A stretch of 64,000 nt of DNA from Argopecten irradians (GCF_041381155.1 NC_091134.1:64224902-64288901); one strand, 5' to 3'; shown: positions 13,130-26,252, counted from the first letter of the stretch. Notes: generated by a model not told the origin, from the sequence alone. Program-made: numbers and translations.

Positions 13130-14235
13130 TAGTTAATATAACGGCATGCTTATTTATGGGATAATTGCGGTATTCTAATATATTGTTATGCGTTTTTATA
13201 TCAACTCTTTACTCTTACACACATGCTGTATATGCATATTTGTGTGCATAATGTAGATATTATAATAATGCATCGCATCACATTTCCTGATTCAACTTGT
13301 CCCCCACTGGGTCCGTCTAAGTATACAGGATATTTTTTGGAAAAATCGCGGCATTTGAAAATATTGTCATGTGATTAGTATGAATTCTTCACTGTAAAAT
13401 ATTTGTTATCAATTTTATATGCATTCATAATGCAGATGTTATCTATATTGTATCGCATCACATTTCCTGACTGAAGTTGTTCCCCACTGGGTCCGTCTTA
13501 GTATACGGGTAGTGTTTTGGGACAATTGTGATATCTTAATATATATTTATCCGTTTTTATATCAGTTCTTTACTCTAACACACATGTTATATATGTATAT
13601 TTGTGTGCATAATGTAGATAACATAATAATGCATCGCATCACATTTCCTGATTCAACTTGTCCCCCACTGGGTCCGTCTTAGTATAGGGGTCGTTTATGG
13701 GATGGATAATTGCGGTATTCAAATATATTGTTATCCGTTTTATATCAGTTCTTTACTCTAACACACAAGTTATATATGTATGTGTGTGTGTATAATGTAG
13801 ATAATATAATAATGCATCGCATCACATTTCCTGATTCAACTTGTCCCCCACTGAGTCCGTCTTAGTATAGGGGTCGTTTATGGGATAATTGCGGCATTCA
13901 AATATATTGTTATCCGTTTTATATCAACTCTTTACTCTAACACACATGTTATATATGTATGTGTGTGTGTATAATGTAGATAATATAATAATGCATCGCA
14001 TCACATTTCCTGATTCAACTTGTCCCCCACTGGGTCCGTCTTAGTATAGGGGTCGTTTATGGGATAACTGCGGTATTCAAATATATTGTTATCCGTTTTA
14101 TATCAACTCTTTACTCTAACACACATGTTATATATGTATGTGTGTTTATAATGTAGATATTATAATAATGCATCGCATCACATTTCCTGATTCAACTTGT
14201 CCCCCACTGGGTCCGTCTAAGTATACAGGGTGTTG
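13130..14235. repeat. 180-bp satellite-like tandem array
   Basis: Six units of 178-182 bp. The motif CATCGCATCACATTTCCTG recurs near 13271, 13451, 13632, 13814, 13993 and 14171, each followed by TTGTCCCCCACTGGGTCCG. The middle copies are near identical and the second is the most diverged. No coding. Confidence 0.9.
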
Positions 14236-14403
14236 TTGTTTGTTTTTTTTTGAAAAATCTCGGTATTAAGAAAAATGTCATGCGTTTAATATGAGTTGGG
14301 TCTATGTTTGTATACGATTGTTTTTAAGGATTATCTGGTATTTAAGATATTTTTTCTTTAGTTTAGTACTTTTTGTTTAATAATTTGAACATATGCATGC
14401 TAT

Positions 14404-14771
14404 TTAAAGATGCTCCACCGCCGGCAGAGCAAAAATGATACTCGTCATTTGAACAATAATTGGTGTTTAATCGTGTTTATATATGTCTAAATTACACCAA
14501 AAACATCATATAATATAATTTGTTTTGCTATTGGTGTATGCGCAACCCGTACTTCATTCCATATGGATCAAGAGTACCAACGATTTTTTTTCGGGATGCA
14601 ATTAACTATTTTTCGATATTTTTATCTTAAAGAAAAATGAGAAACTCAAACTTTTCAATGGTGGTAATGGTGTAAAGTAATAACTTTTGTAACTGAAGAA
14701 GAATACTAATTCGCCTGTTCCTGTTTTTGAAAGAGAAAAAATACTTTTTGTCAGCGGTGAAGCATCTTTAA
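14404..14771. mobile_element. TTAA-flanked MITE, family D copy 1
   Basis: TTAAAGATGCTCCACCGC at the left and GCGGTGAAGCATCTTTAA at the right: 19-bp-class inverted ends inside TTAA. It shares its interior, in opposite orientation, with 61658-62020. Confidence 0.85.
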
Positions 14772-15600
14772 AAGAAAATGCGCCACGAAAAAAATGACAA
14801 TAGAGGAATCAAGAGACGTTGGAGAGTCGCCGTACGCCTAGATGTACAGACTTGGGTTTGTAATGATCAGCTTCTATATGGAATTTACAGTAATAGGATA
14901 AATATATAAGAAAATGTTTATATTTATTATTTATAATAAACATTCCTCTTTATCCCCCCAAATAGAAGAGTTCCATAGAATGAACAAAATTTAACAGAAA
15001 CGTAAAAAAAAAAAATACCTTTGTCATGAAGGTTATTTTCTTGAAGAAATATATGATATATGTACAAAGAACATTTTTTGAACTTTCTATAAGCAATTTT
15101 ACATTTTTTTTACATTTACAAAAAGTGAAGTGGATATATACTTGTAAAACGTAGCAATAAAAACGATGAACCAAATATCAATTTTAAGTGATACAATATT
15201 ATGTGAACCTTACAGTTAATTGACACAAGCTTTGAAAAGAGAAATATTATTTTAGAGTACTTGAACATTACAAATGCTATACACCATATCAGAATTAAAT
15301 AAAAGAAAATTGAAATGTTAGAGCTGAGGCTTTGTCAGCATGTTTTTAAAAGTGTTTAAGTTTATAACGATTTCTTTATTTTAAAACAATTTTGCCACAG
15401 TATAAAAAAACATTTTCCAGAACACAAAAGGATGGAGTCAATTGCTAATTCATTTGAAAACATACGTTGGTATATCAGTCAGCGGGATCGTGGATGAAAA
15501 TGCAAGAGAATAGAAACAACTATCTGTAACATTTAGATAAAACTACATAATATAAAATACATGCATATTAATATATACTAAATTATTTATATGTTATTTA
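14772..15600. other. Gap with no recognised feature
   Basis: AT-rich sequence between a MITE and a LINE fragment. Nothing I can support. Confidence 0.4.
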
Positions 15601-16870
15601 TATTCTCAGAATTTATCGCGCTTTTATTTTACCTGTATTAGAATACGCATGTGAATTATGGGATGGTTTTTCAAACTCTGACTCGGAAAAATTAGAAAAA
15701 GTTCAAAAGGAAGCTGCTAGAATAATAACCGGTCTTCCCTCTTATGCAAGTATCGATTCTCTATATTTTGAAACTGGTTTAGAATCTCTATCTTCTAGAA
15801 GGAAAAGGAAAAAACTTCATCTTCTCTATAAAATGCGCACAAATCAAACTCCTGATTTTCTTACTTCTCTACTTCCTTCTACCGTTCAAGATCAAGCTGC
15901 CTATCCATTAAGAAATAGAGATGACTATAGAATTCCGTATTACAGACTTTCATCTACAAACACTTCTTCTCTACCTTCTACTCTTCGCTCTTGGAATAAC
16001 TTAAAAAACTCTGTTAAGTCAGCAATATCATTGAGCCTTTTTAGAAATTCACTGAAACCGGTTTTTAAATCTTCTCCTTCTTACTTTGGCATTGGTGACC
16101 GGAAGTTAAATATATTGCATACAAAACTTAGACATCAATGTAGTTCCCTAAATTACGATTTGTTCAGGATAAACCTTGTGGAAACTCCATGCTGCAACTG
16201 TGGACATATTTGTGAGAGTGTACATCACTTTTTTTTCGAATGTAAAAATTATAATGTTGAAAGGAATTTGCTATTGGAAAGCCTAAATAATATGAATTTA
16301 AATGTTCTTATTGATTTAAATTTAATCTTGTTTGGAAATGAGGATCTGTCTCTGGAAACGAACACAGGAATATTTTTATATGTTCAAAACTTTATTAAAT
16401 TAAGCAAAAGATTTTAATATTAGACGAATACCTTTATTGTTATACACCTATCAGTTCTTTTCGATATCTCTTTTGTGTATTTTTGTGTTATCTAGAAATC
16501 GACTTAAATCACGTTATTTTAGATATTATGGCAAGTTGGTACTAAGGCGACGATTGCTTATGGATTTGATGGAAGACCTGAACAGCTAGGAGAAAGATTT
16601 TAGGAGTGTGATGGACATTCTTTGAGAGGGAAGGCAAAGAACGAGATAATTAGTCCAACTGTTGCCGCAAATTATTATTTATTAATTAAGTCGATTTAGT
16701 ATTACAATTTTAAGACATTGAATTTTCTTTCTCTCCTTACTCCCCCCCCTCTCTCTCTCTCTCTCTTTCTCTCCAAAGTGTTCTTATTTACTATTTAATC
16801 ACTCATTTATATATTTTCATTACTTTGCATTGATCAATAAAATATGTTAAATCAGATCTAAAATTAATTT
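15600..16870 (+). mobile_element. 5'-truncated LINE, C-terminal part of reverse transcriptase
   Basis: The frame is open from about 15605 to a stop at 16415-16417. It begins RIYRAFILPVLEYACELWDG and EKVQKEAARIITGL, the thumb region after the polymerase core of jockey/CR1-like non-LTR elements. It ends in a Cys-rich block, CCNCGHICESVHHFFFEC (C-C-H-C spacing), typical of the C-terminal end of these proteins. The catalytic core, endonuclease and ORF1 are absent: 5' truncation at insertion is usual. The 3' UTR with a CT tract (16738-16775) and an AATAAA near 16837 follows. Confidence 0.8.
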
Positions 16871-16885
16871 TAAAAAATACGATTC

Positions 16886-17301
16886 AACAGGTAAATCGTT
16901 GATGTTCGCTGTATCTGTAATTATAAATCTATACCCGAGCCAACGTCACGCACGTTTAACAAATGAACTGCATAACCACTGAGGAGGTGATAAAATGATT
17001 TTTTTAGACGAGCCAATTCACCTAATAAGGTAAACACACTATTGTCACAGCGATTTGAGCAGTTCTAGACAAAAGTAGCATTACTCTACGAGCAAGGGAC
17101 AGGGTTCGGCATACCAGAAGTTCGACCACAATGTGTAATGGCGGACAGCGAGCGAGTTTGAATACTCCACACGCATTTCACCACCATGGGCTTTTCTGGC
17201 ATATTACAGTAAAACCAACTGATCTAATTTCCATTAGAACTGGTTTTTTCCCGATATATGTACAAATTTTAATGTTCTTTTAGCCTGAATTGTCCCTTTA
17301 A
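16886..17301. mobile_element. Family A MITE copy 2 (left end missing)
   Basis: Matches 541-888 closely (GAGCAAGGGACAGGGTT, TCATTTGTTAAAC strand-mirrored, CATTTCACCACCATGGGC) and ends GAATTGTCCCTTTAA. The left terminal repeat is not found. The final TTAA is shared with the start of the next element. Confidence 0.75.
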
Positions 17302-19815
17302 AGGATTTGTGCAGTCAAAAATGATAATTTCAGTTCATGCTGGAAATGGCTTTATTAGACCATGTAGAAACATCTCCGTGCCGCGCGCGACCGGAATAAC
17401 CTGTAAACCACCGATATCGAGGTCAAATTTTCTGACCACCCGATTATGCATATTTTCTAGCCCTATACCGTGTGACGTCATAATAGTCCGTGGCTATAAC
17501 TGATGTGCTATCACTTACATCGACGGTCACAGGGAAAGCCGATCAAAGATTTTTTTATGATTACTTTTGAGTGAAGTGAATCGTACAATAACTTTGTCTC
17601 GAATATAAATAACTAAAAGAGTGAAATTCGATGTTTCAAAAACTCTAATTTATGCTCTAATATCAGGTATCTTCGTGTAATTATGAAAGAAAATCCACAC
17701 AGAAAAAAAAGTTTCAGATTTTTTGTCGAGGAGTTCAGCAACGAATACGCTTTAATTAGATAATATTTTCCTGTAGTCTGTATCTTTGATACATTGTGAA
17801 TTGCAAAGTTTGTGACTAAAGCATCAAGGATATGATGCCTGACATACGTACACACCGATGATTGATCATTGCAGACATTGTGTTGTGTGTTGCTAACCGA
17901 ATAAATCGAGATACATTTATTACAATACCGCAAAACGTTTCAACATGTGGTAGAAAGAATTTACTTTTGATATTATAAAAGATCTTAATATTGAGATATT
18001 AAGCAAAACAAACTATTTTTTCAGACTGTGCGGTCGCTTTCAATTTTTAATCGATATACGAGTAGATACACCGATATTATAGATATATATAATTAGCCAT
18101 GCCTTTGGTTTGATGGTTATGTAATACCTAGACCAGGATGTTGTTTACCTGTACACAACGCCATTCATCGAACTCACCTGTAATTACCTGGCCGCGGGCA
18201 ATTTGCTATTCGGTGGACAATATGGGGTATTTTTTTATAATTATTATTTTTGTTCCTTTTGACCTCTTGTTGCATATGTACATATGTCATGAGTGAATAA
18301 AAAATCTTGAATCTTGAAATCTTGGTATTTGCTATTGTCTTACTGTCAATCAGGTTAGGACATCCGTTAATTGGATTGTGATTTGAATTATGGAACCCCC
18401 GTACATCTATGCTCTAGTTTTTTTTATTGTCACCTCCATTTTTAAAATGAAGATGTAAAAGCAAATGGAAATAAAATACACCTGATCATACCTAGGAATA
18501 TATATTACATACACACACACATATATATATGTCGTACACAGGTAAAACAAAAAATGGAAGGTGACTTAATCAGAAACAAAAATGGTACTAAGAACTATTT
18601 CAACTAAAGGTTTAACCTTAAAAATTATTCCAGTCTAGCACTGTAATTACGGAATCGTGGCATATAGCAATTTTCCGTAATTTCTAAGGTATTAGTAAAA
18701 ATTCTAAGCATGTATTTTCACCGTTTCGAATCTAAATGTACATGTATAGTCATACAAGAAGGGTTACAACATTATCACACTAAATATACTTATTTAAATA
18801 TCACTTAGTATATTTTTAAAAAGGTACAAGATATTATATCTATTTTTAATGCCTGTATACAAGTAATTTCAATTTTCATTTAAACACTTTATGTGGTTAC
18901 TCTTTGGATTATACGATAAATGTTCATATATCATACTATTAAATCTCGGTATTATATTATTTCAAGGATTTAGTATAATTTTGAAATAATTATGAATTTA
19001 AATCTACACTTATACTGTAATTTAGGAACATATGTCAGAAATACCATTGATGTATTTCTGCTTTTTAGTAAACGTTATGGATAAAGTTTCAAAGGCAACA
19101 ATATAGATATACATATTATTTTCGGTATAAGTTCGGTACTGTAACTCCAATATCACATAACTGATAACCGTCCACATTTTATTTTTACTCAAAAACTGTG
19201 CCGTGTTTGCATCGTTATAGCAGAAGTTTGAATGAAATAAAAACACGGATTCTAGATAAATTCATGCTAAATTTTGGTATTTTACTCGTGAAAAGATAGT
19301 GTTACATTATACTGTTTTTTTTTTTTATTACACTGAAATTTACATCATGTGCTATCTAAATCTCAGTCCAGACTGATCCGAACATCATTTTGATATCGCT
19401 ATCAAATTGGACTGATTATCTAATCTAAAGTTAGATATATGCTTGTTTGAATTTTTGAAGTGGTGTAAATGGAATGTTTTGAAACTGAAAATATCTACAT
19501 CATAAAGCTAGAATAACCATTTACTCGAAAAACTCAAATAGTAGATCTAACGTATACGTATATATGCTGTATACATGTATAGTACTAGGCTAAGTACCTT
19601 GTGTAGCCGCGGACTACTCTGACATCACAAGACCACGTGACCATCTAGCTCATTATCTCTGAACCGTAGTCGACACTACCCGTAAATCACGACCAAAACC
19701 AACCGATAGCGCTAAAAGCTAGGCGATTCGTTGGGTGGGACTTAATTTTTCATTCATCCAAAGCAATATCCTGACGTATTATCAAAAAAAAATTTTGGCT
19801 GCACAAATCCTTTAA
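17298..19815 (+). mobile_element. TTAA-flanked TIR element, family B copy 1
   Basis: It starts TTAAAGGATTTGTGCAGTC and ends GGCTGCACAAATCCTTTAA. Blocks of it recur in reverse order at 21093-24888. This copy holds about 1.1 kb (roughly 17700-18790) that the other lacks, including a LINE-tail-like segment. No transposase seen. The short frames in it (for example 17613-17933 minus) do not look like genes. Confidence 0.8.
18252..18330 (+). mobile_element. Possible LINE 3' tail
   Basis: GTGAATAAAAAATCTTGAAT followed by further CTTGAA repeats resembles the short tandem tail of CR1/L2-like LINEs. It sits in the part of family B copy 1 that copy 2 lacks. Confidence 0.4.
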
Positions 19816-21092
19816 GAATCTTCTCTCTTCATAAGTAAATATTTCCATATGACTTGTCCTAGCTAATATAAATTATATTTCTTGTTGGAAACAGGAGTTA
19901 ATATCGTTAAATATACTGTACACTTACTGTAGTTGTATGTAAATCTAACGTTATGTAAAGATAATATGTTAGTCATTTTACTATTTTGACCACGCAATTT
20001 TTAAATGGGAACGTAAAACGAGATTGATAATTTTCCTACAGGTAACACTACACTTATCATCACCTTCTGAACAATATAATTAAAACAAATCAATTAAGCA
20101 TTATTGTCAATAGTTTTGGGGGTTATGAGGTCATAGACAAAAAAAGGAAGGACGTATCCGTCCGTCTTCTGTCTTATGACTTCTTAACCCCAAATATATT
20201 GAGAATAAAGTTTATAATTAAATTCAATAACCTTCATCAGGTACTAATTAGACACAAATTTCCTTGATTTTACTTACTTTTACAATAAAACAAATTAAAT
20301 TGCGGCGCATTATGTGATATCAAGTCTTATTCAATAATTCAGTTTGGCCAATGATAGAACGAATATACGTACCCGGCCTACTATACCTTTCGGCCGGGTA
20401 CGAATTGGTCCCTATGTGTCGTAGTTGAGCACTGCCTCCGAAAATCACTCGGGCATAGTTTTCTATACTTTTTTGTAGGTTTCCAATTATTTTATGCGTA
20501 TACATGCATTTGCATATTATTTTTGTCCAAAACAAACATAACTACCATTCTTAGTATCTATCGTACCGCTCACAAGACGTCAAATTTTTAATTTGTGGAC
20601 TTGCCGTATAAATTCCCTTCAGAAAGACCTTCATATATATTATGTAAAAAAATATTGCCTCGATGAGAATTCGATATTTTATATGGTTCAGTTTTATTGC
20701 CTAGTAGGTAAGCGATATCAAACAAGTACGATAAAAATGCAAAAAAACGTTTTATAATGGTTTGCATAATCATTACTTTGCTCCATTAGCAGTAATAGGC
20801 ACCAATTGTAGCTCTAAAGACGACACCATTTTCTGTCAAAAAGTCTTTTGAGCTACAATATTGCAGCTAGGCCAATGACTGTGCCGCTCTTAAAATTCCC
20901 CGCGAAAAAGTGCTGTATTTATGACGCTATAATACTTGACGTGCAATCTTTCGGTCTATGGAAAATAACCTCAAAATCTAACTAATAAAATGGGTGTAAC
21001 ATATGAAATTAAATTATACTTGTATATTCTTTCATAGTCAGTCTTTATACAATATGAACCTGACATACATTATATAAATGTTTTATTTTAGA
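19816..21092. other. Spacer between the two family B copies
   Basis: 1.28 kb of AT-rich DNA. It contains a short inverted motif ACCCGGCC...GGCCGGGT near 20371-20399 but no gene that I recognise. Confidence 0.4.
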
Positions 21093-21337
21093 TTAAAGAA
21101 TTTGTGCAGCCAAAATTTGTTTTTGATAATACATCAGGATATTACTCTGGATGAATGAAAAATTAAGTCCCACCCGACGAATCGCCTAGCTTTTAGCGCT
21201 ATCGGTTGGTTTTGGTCGTGATTTACGGGTAGTGTCGACTACGGTTCAGAGATAATGAGCTAGGCGGTCACGTGGTCTTGTGATGTCACAGTAGTCCGCG
21301 GCTACACAAGGTAAGCCTAGTACTATACATCTATAGT

Positions 21338-23530
21338 TCCACATAATGACATAACTCTAGTTGATAATGATGTTATATTCGAGGAGTTAGATGCCCGTAT
21401 TTCATCCCGTGAAATTGCTGATGCTATACATAAAATAAAATGTGGTAAGTCACATGGACCTGATGGCATTTTAAATGAATGTTTTAAATATTGTGAGGAA
21501 TTACTTATTCCAACTCTTTCAATATTATTCAATAACATCCTTAACAGTGGTTGTTTTCCTACTAATTGGTCATCCGCTATGATCATACCTGTATATAAAA
21601 AGGGGGATCGTAATGACCCTAATAACTTTAGGGGTATTAGTTTAATTAGTTGTCTTTGTAAACTTTTCACTTCTCTATTAAATAAACGTATTTTAGATGT
21701 ATGTATCAAATATGACATTTTAACTGATGCGCAATTTGGTTTTCGACCAGAAGTTAGTACTATAGACGCAATTTTTGCTTTGCACTCAATTATATCTAAA
21801 ACTTTGTCATCAAAGAAACGCCTATATTGTTGTTTTGTAGATTTTCGGAAAGCGTTTGACTTTGTTGATAGATTAAGCTTATGGCGTAAGCTGACTAAAT
21901 TAGGCATTAGAGGGAAAATGTTATCTGTTATTAAGTCACTATATAAATCGGTTAAATCTTGTGTTTTGGTAAATGGTAAATGTTCTAATTATTTTGAGAA
22001 CAATATTGGATTAATGCAAGGTGAAATATTATCACCGATTCTATTTTCACTTTTTGTTAATGATTTTGAAACTTCATTTATTGAAAATGGAAATTCTGGC
22101 TATGATTTCGGCGAATTGAGTCTATTTCTCCTAATGTACGCGGATGACCTGGTAATGTTCTCTGAAACTGTTGAAGGGCTGCAGTGCCTCTTAGATAGTC
22201 TTTATAGTTACTCAACTAAGTGGACATTGTGTGTTAATACTGATAAAACGAAAATAGACGTATTTAGAAATGGAGGACGTATACTTGAAAAGGAATCGTG
22301 GAGATATAATGGCAATGAAGTTGAAATAGTAAACGATTTTTGCTATCTTGGTGTAAAGCTGAAGTATAATAATAAATTTAATCAAATTCAAAAACATTTA
22401 TCTGACCAAGGTCGTAAAGCCATGTTTGCACTTTTTTCTATGTGTTCTAATTTATATTTAAATTTTGAAACCTTGTTACGTTTATTTGACACGTATGTTT
22501 CTAGCATCTTGCATTATGCTTGCGAGGTGTGGGGATCATCGAAAGGGTGTGATATAGAAAAAATTCACTTGTCATTTTGTAAGAAGATCCTAAAAGTTAA
22601 GAGATCAACGTGTAACGCCATGGTATATTTTGAATTAGGCCGGTATCCATTAGAATGTTTAAGGAAGTACAGAATGATAAAGTATTGGCTTAAATTAATG
22701 GTCTCAAATAACTGTATTTTGAATTCCGCTCTTTTATATTTAAGTAATAGCAACACTGGTAATTGTTTCAATTGGATAAACCATGTTAAACATTGTCTTT
22801 TTTCTATTGGTTTTGGTAATGTATGGAATCATCACTATCTGTATAACCATAAACATATATTATGTTTGATAAAGCAACGACTATTTGACCAAAGTCAGCA
22901 ACATTTGAGAGGCTTATTGGATTCCTCATCAAAATGTATATTATATAAGCATATTGTGAATCATTTTACTATACAATACTATTTGACCAAATATATACCT
23001 CCGAAATACCGAATTGTCTTATCTAAATTTCGTCTATCTGCTCATAATTTGGCCATCGAAACAGGCAGATATACCGATACTGCTAGAGAACAAAGATTGT
23101 GCCCTGGTTGCAATTTAGATGTGGAAGACGAATATCATTTTATTTTAATATGTATTAATTATCATGATTTAAGAAAGAAATATGTAAAACCTTTTTATTG
23201 GCGTAAACCATCTATGTACAAGTTGATACAATTATTATGTTGCGAAAATATAAGTGATATACGTAAATTAGCAAAATTTATATTTGAGGCCATGAAAATA
23301 CGATCCCGCCTCCAATAATTTCAGTACAGTTATTTTAATGTTGTATACTTAACCTGTAATTTATGTAGCCTTTATATAATACACATTTTGATTTCAATGT
23401 ATAGTACATTTGTAACTTGTCTATGATATTGTACTAATTACTATGTGATTGTATATATATGTATATGTGCGTATTTTGCACAATTCCAATAAGTTGTAAA
23501 CTTAAGGAAAAATAAAGAATTGAATTGAAT
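21338..23530 (+). mobile_element. 5'-truncated LINE with reverse transcriptase
   Basis: The frame is open from about 21339 to the stop at 23316-23318. Upstream of the first Met it already reads IHKIKCGKSHGPDGI, the conserved block before the palm. The core is present: VDFRKAFDFVDR (motif A), GLMQGEILSPILFS and YADDLVMFS (motif C, both Asp kept). A C-terminal Cys/His block, CPGCNLDVEDEYHFILIC, ends the protein. The endonuclease domain and ORF1 are missing, so it is a dead-on-arrival copy. It ends AATAAAGAATTGAATTGAAT and sits inside a family B element whose flanks read TATACAT and ATACAGC. Confidence 0.9.
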
Positions 23531-24652
23531 ATACAGCATATACACGTATACGTTAGATCTACAATTTGAGTTTTTCGAGTAAATGGTTATTCTAACTGAA
23601 TGATGAAGATATTTTCAGTTTCAAAACATTCCATTTACACCATTTCAAACATTCAAACAAGCATATTAGATAATCCGTCCAATTTGATAGCGATGTCAAA
23701 GTGATGTTCGGATCAGTCTGGACTGAGATTTAGATAGCATATTATGTAAATTTCTGTGTAATAAAAAAACCCAGTATAATGTAACACTATCTTTTTACGA
23801 GTAAAATCCCAAAATTTAGCATGAATATATCTAGAATCTGTGTTTTTATTTCAAACTTCTGCCATAACGATGCAAACATGGCACAGTTTTTGAGTAAAAA
23901 TAAAATGTGGACGGTTATCAGTTATGTGATATTGGAGTAACAGTACCGAACTTATACAGAAAATAATATGTATATCTATATTGTTGCCTTTGAAACTTTA
24001 TCCATAACGTTTACTAAAAAGCAGAAATACATCAATGATATTTCTGATATATATGTTTCTAAATTACAGTACATGTATAAGTGTAGATTTAAAGTCATTA
24101 TTTCAAAATTATACTAAATCCTTTAAATAGTATATTCATTGTCGATCCTTCTGTATATCATACCGAGATTTAATAGTATGATATATGAAAACTTATCGTA
24201 TAATCCAAAAAGTAACCACATATAGTGTTCGACTGAAAAATGAAATTACTTGTATACAGGCATAATAAATAGATATAATATCGTGTACCATTTCAAAAAT
24301 ATACTTATAATGATTTTCTTTCATAATTACACGAAGATACCTGCTATTAGAGCATAAATTAGAGCATAAATTAGAGTATTTGAAACATCGAATTTCACTC
24401 TTTTAGTTATTTACATTCGAGCCAAAGTTATTGTACGATTAACTTCACTCAAAAGTAATCATAAAAAATCGTTGATCGTTTTCCTGTGACCGTCGATGTA
24501 AGTGATAGCACATCAGTTATAGTACAGCTATAAGCCATGGACTATTATGACGTCACACGGTGTAGAGCTAGAAAATATGCATAATCGGACGGTCAGAATT
24601 TTGGACCTCAATATCGACGGATTACAGGTTATTCCGGTCGCGTGCGCGGCAC

Positions 24653-24805
24653 ATAAACAAATAAACTACATAACCACTGAGAAGGTGATAAAATGATTAA
24701 TTTTAGGCAAGACAACTCACCTAATAAGGTATACACACTACTGTCAGAACGACTTGAGCAGTTCTAGACAAAAGTTTGCATATCTCTACGAGCAAGGGAC
24801 CGCGG
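24653..24805. mobile_element. Family A MITE fragment inside family B
   Basis: The stretch from AAACTACATAACCACTGAG through GAGCAAGGGAC matches the centre of family A (567-700). Both terminal repeats are missing; it breaks the subterminal repeat of family B between GCGCGGCAC and CGGCACGGAGACG. Confidence 0.7.
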
Positions 24806-24888
24806 CACGGAGACGTTTCTACTCGTGCTAATAAAGCCATTTCCAGCATAAACTGAAATTATCATTTTTGACTGCACAAATCCTTTAA

Positions 24889-25163
24889 CATCATACTTAT
24901 TCAGTTATTTTTAAAAAAGAAATAAAATACTGTGTTGATGTTTTTCTAAAGAAGAGGAGAAAGACGAGAGAAAGCGAAAGGGTTTGTATAGTGGATAGAT
25001 AAAGGGGGTAGAGAGAAAAGAAGAAGAAAAGAGAGAGAGAGAGTTATGGTAAGAATGATCTCAGAATATACAGCTAATATTACATGTGTATGTAAAAAAA
25101 ATTAACGTGATTTACTGGTTGATAGTATTCCTTTATAAAATTATTGAACCAGGGCTACAAATT
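24889..25163. other. Left flank of the Polinton
   Basis: Short AT-rich sequence with an AGAGAG-rich purine tract (24950-25045). No gene seen. Confidence 0.4.
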
Positions 25164-25169
25164 TCCATT

Positions 25170-25316
25170 AGTAGTAATGTATGAGTTCCGTAAGACCCCC
25201 TAGAAATTATGATATCGGTAACACCCCGATTGTTAGGCAAAGATGATGACGTAAGTACTGATCTGGTCTTGAGCATTCTCACCCATCAGAGTTACTTCCC
25301 TTTCTTTCACTCTGTC
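25170..25316. repeat. Polinton left terminal inverted repeat
   Basis: Runs from AGTAGTAATG to TTTCACTCTGT. It pairs with 41418-41601 on the other strand, including GATGATGACGTAAGTACTG and GTTCCGTAAGACCCCC. Confidence 0.9.
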
Positions 25317-25318
25317 AT

Positions 25319-25960
25319 TATAAGTGATGAATGTACAAAATAGACAAAACGAGTGTTATATAAGGGAGATATACGGAATTCTGTATACGGTACAGGACGA
25401 TGCTAGGTTAGTTAGAATCGGGTCAAGTAGGAGGTTTTCGAAATATATGTTAATTATAAGTGATGATTGTACAAAATAGACAAAACGAGTGTTATATAAG
25501 GGAGATATACGGAATTCTGTATACGGTACAGGACGATGCTAGGTTAGTTAGAAACGGGTCAAGTAGGAGGGTTTCGAAATATCATAGGCATGATAGAACA
25601 CAAAATCAGACAGGACACGGTAATGGAGATATACGGAATTCTATATACGGTTAATGGACGATGCTAGGTTAGTTAGAAACAGGTCAAGTAGGAGGTTTTC
25701 GAAATATATGTTAATTATAAGTGATGATTGTACAAAATAGACAAAACGAGCGTTATATAAGGAATTCTGTATACGGGACAGGACGATGCTAGGTTAGTTA
25801 GAAACGGGTCAAGTAGGAGGTTTTCGAAATATGTGTTAATTATAAGTGATGATTGTACAAAATAGACAAAACGAGCGTTATATAAGGAATTCTGTATACG
25901 GGACAGGACGATGCTAGGTTAGTTAGAAACGGGTCAAGTAGGAGGGTTTCGAAAGATAAC
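25319..25960. repeat. Left-end tandem array of the Polinton
   Basis: Units of about 125-135 bp: TTATAAGTGATGATTGTACA starts near 25319, 25454, 25715 and 25840, with GGACGATGCTAGGTTAGTTAG and GGGTCAAGTAGGAGG in each. A related single stretch with TAGACAGAACACGG and AGAATTCTATATAAGGG lies inside the right end (41325-41375, minus). Confidence 0.85.
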
Positions 25961-26055
25961 AATATCAAAGGTATGTTGATTGACATTTTAAAAACTAATC
26001 AGAACACTGTTATATAAGAGAATTCTATAAACGATTACTGGAACAAAAGATAGAA

Positions 26056-26214
26056 ATGGATCGTGAAGGAGATCGTGTGGAATTACGTTTCGTTAAAATA
26101 TATGTTCACGTAACAGAGGATCAGGAGAGAGTATTTGAGTGTTTAATAGAGATATTTTCGGACTTATTTAGATTGTTAGGGATACAAATTATAGATACAT
26201 CGGTCGGGTTATAA
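26056..26214 (+). CDS. Small hypothetical protein of the Polinton left end
   Basis: A 52-residue frame beginning MDREGDRVELRFVKIYVHV. Half of it is hydrophobic (CLIEIFSDLFRLLGIQII), but it is too charged for a clear membrane span. I do not recognise it. It lies just after the tandem array and ahead of the Cys/His protein gene on the same strand. It could be a short leader reading frame rather than a gene. Confidence 0.35.
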   Translation: MDREGDRVELRFVKIYVHVTEDQERVFECLIEIFSDLFRLLGIQIIDTSVGL

Positions 26215-26252
26215 GAAACAGGTTATTTAGTGTTCGATCGTCAGTCTTCAAT

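Larger units (their letters stand above)
21093..24888 (-). mobile_element. TTAA-flanked TIR element, family B copy 2, split by a LINE
   Basis: Left end TTAAAGAATTTGTGCAGCC, right end GACTGCACAAATCCTTTAA. It is the reverse complement of copy 1: for example, CACCCGACGAATCGCCTAGC at 21173 mirrors 19717-19737, and the terminal 60 bp mirror 17298-17360. A LINE (21338-23530) and a family A fragment (24653-24805) interrupt it. Without these it is about 1.45 kb. Confidence 0.8.

Noticed and set aside
21323-21907. 194-residue minus-strand frame
   Set aside because: Antisense of the LINE reverse transcriptase core, which has all the expected motifs.
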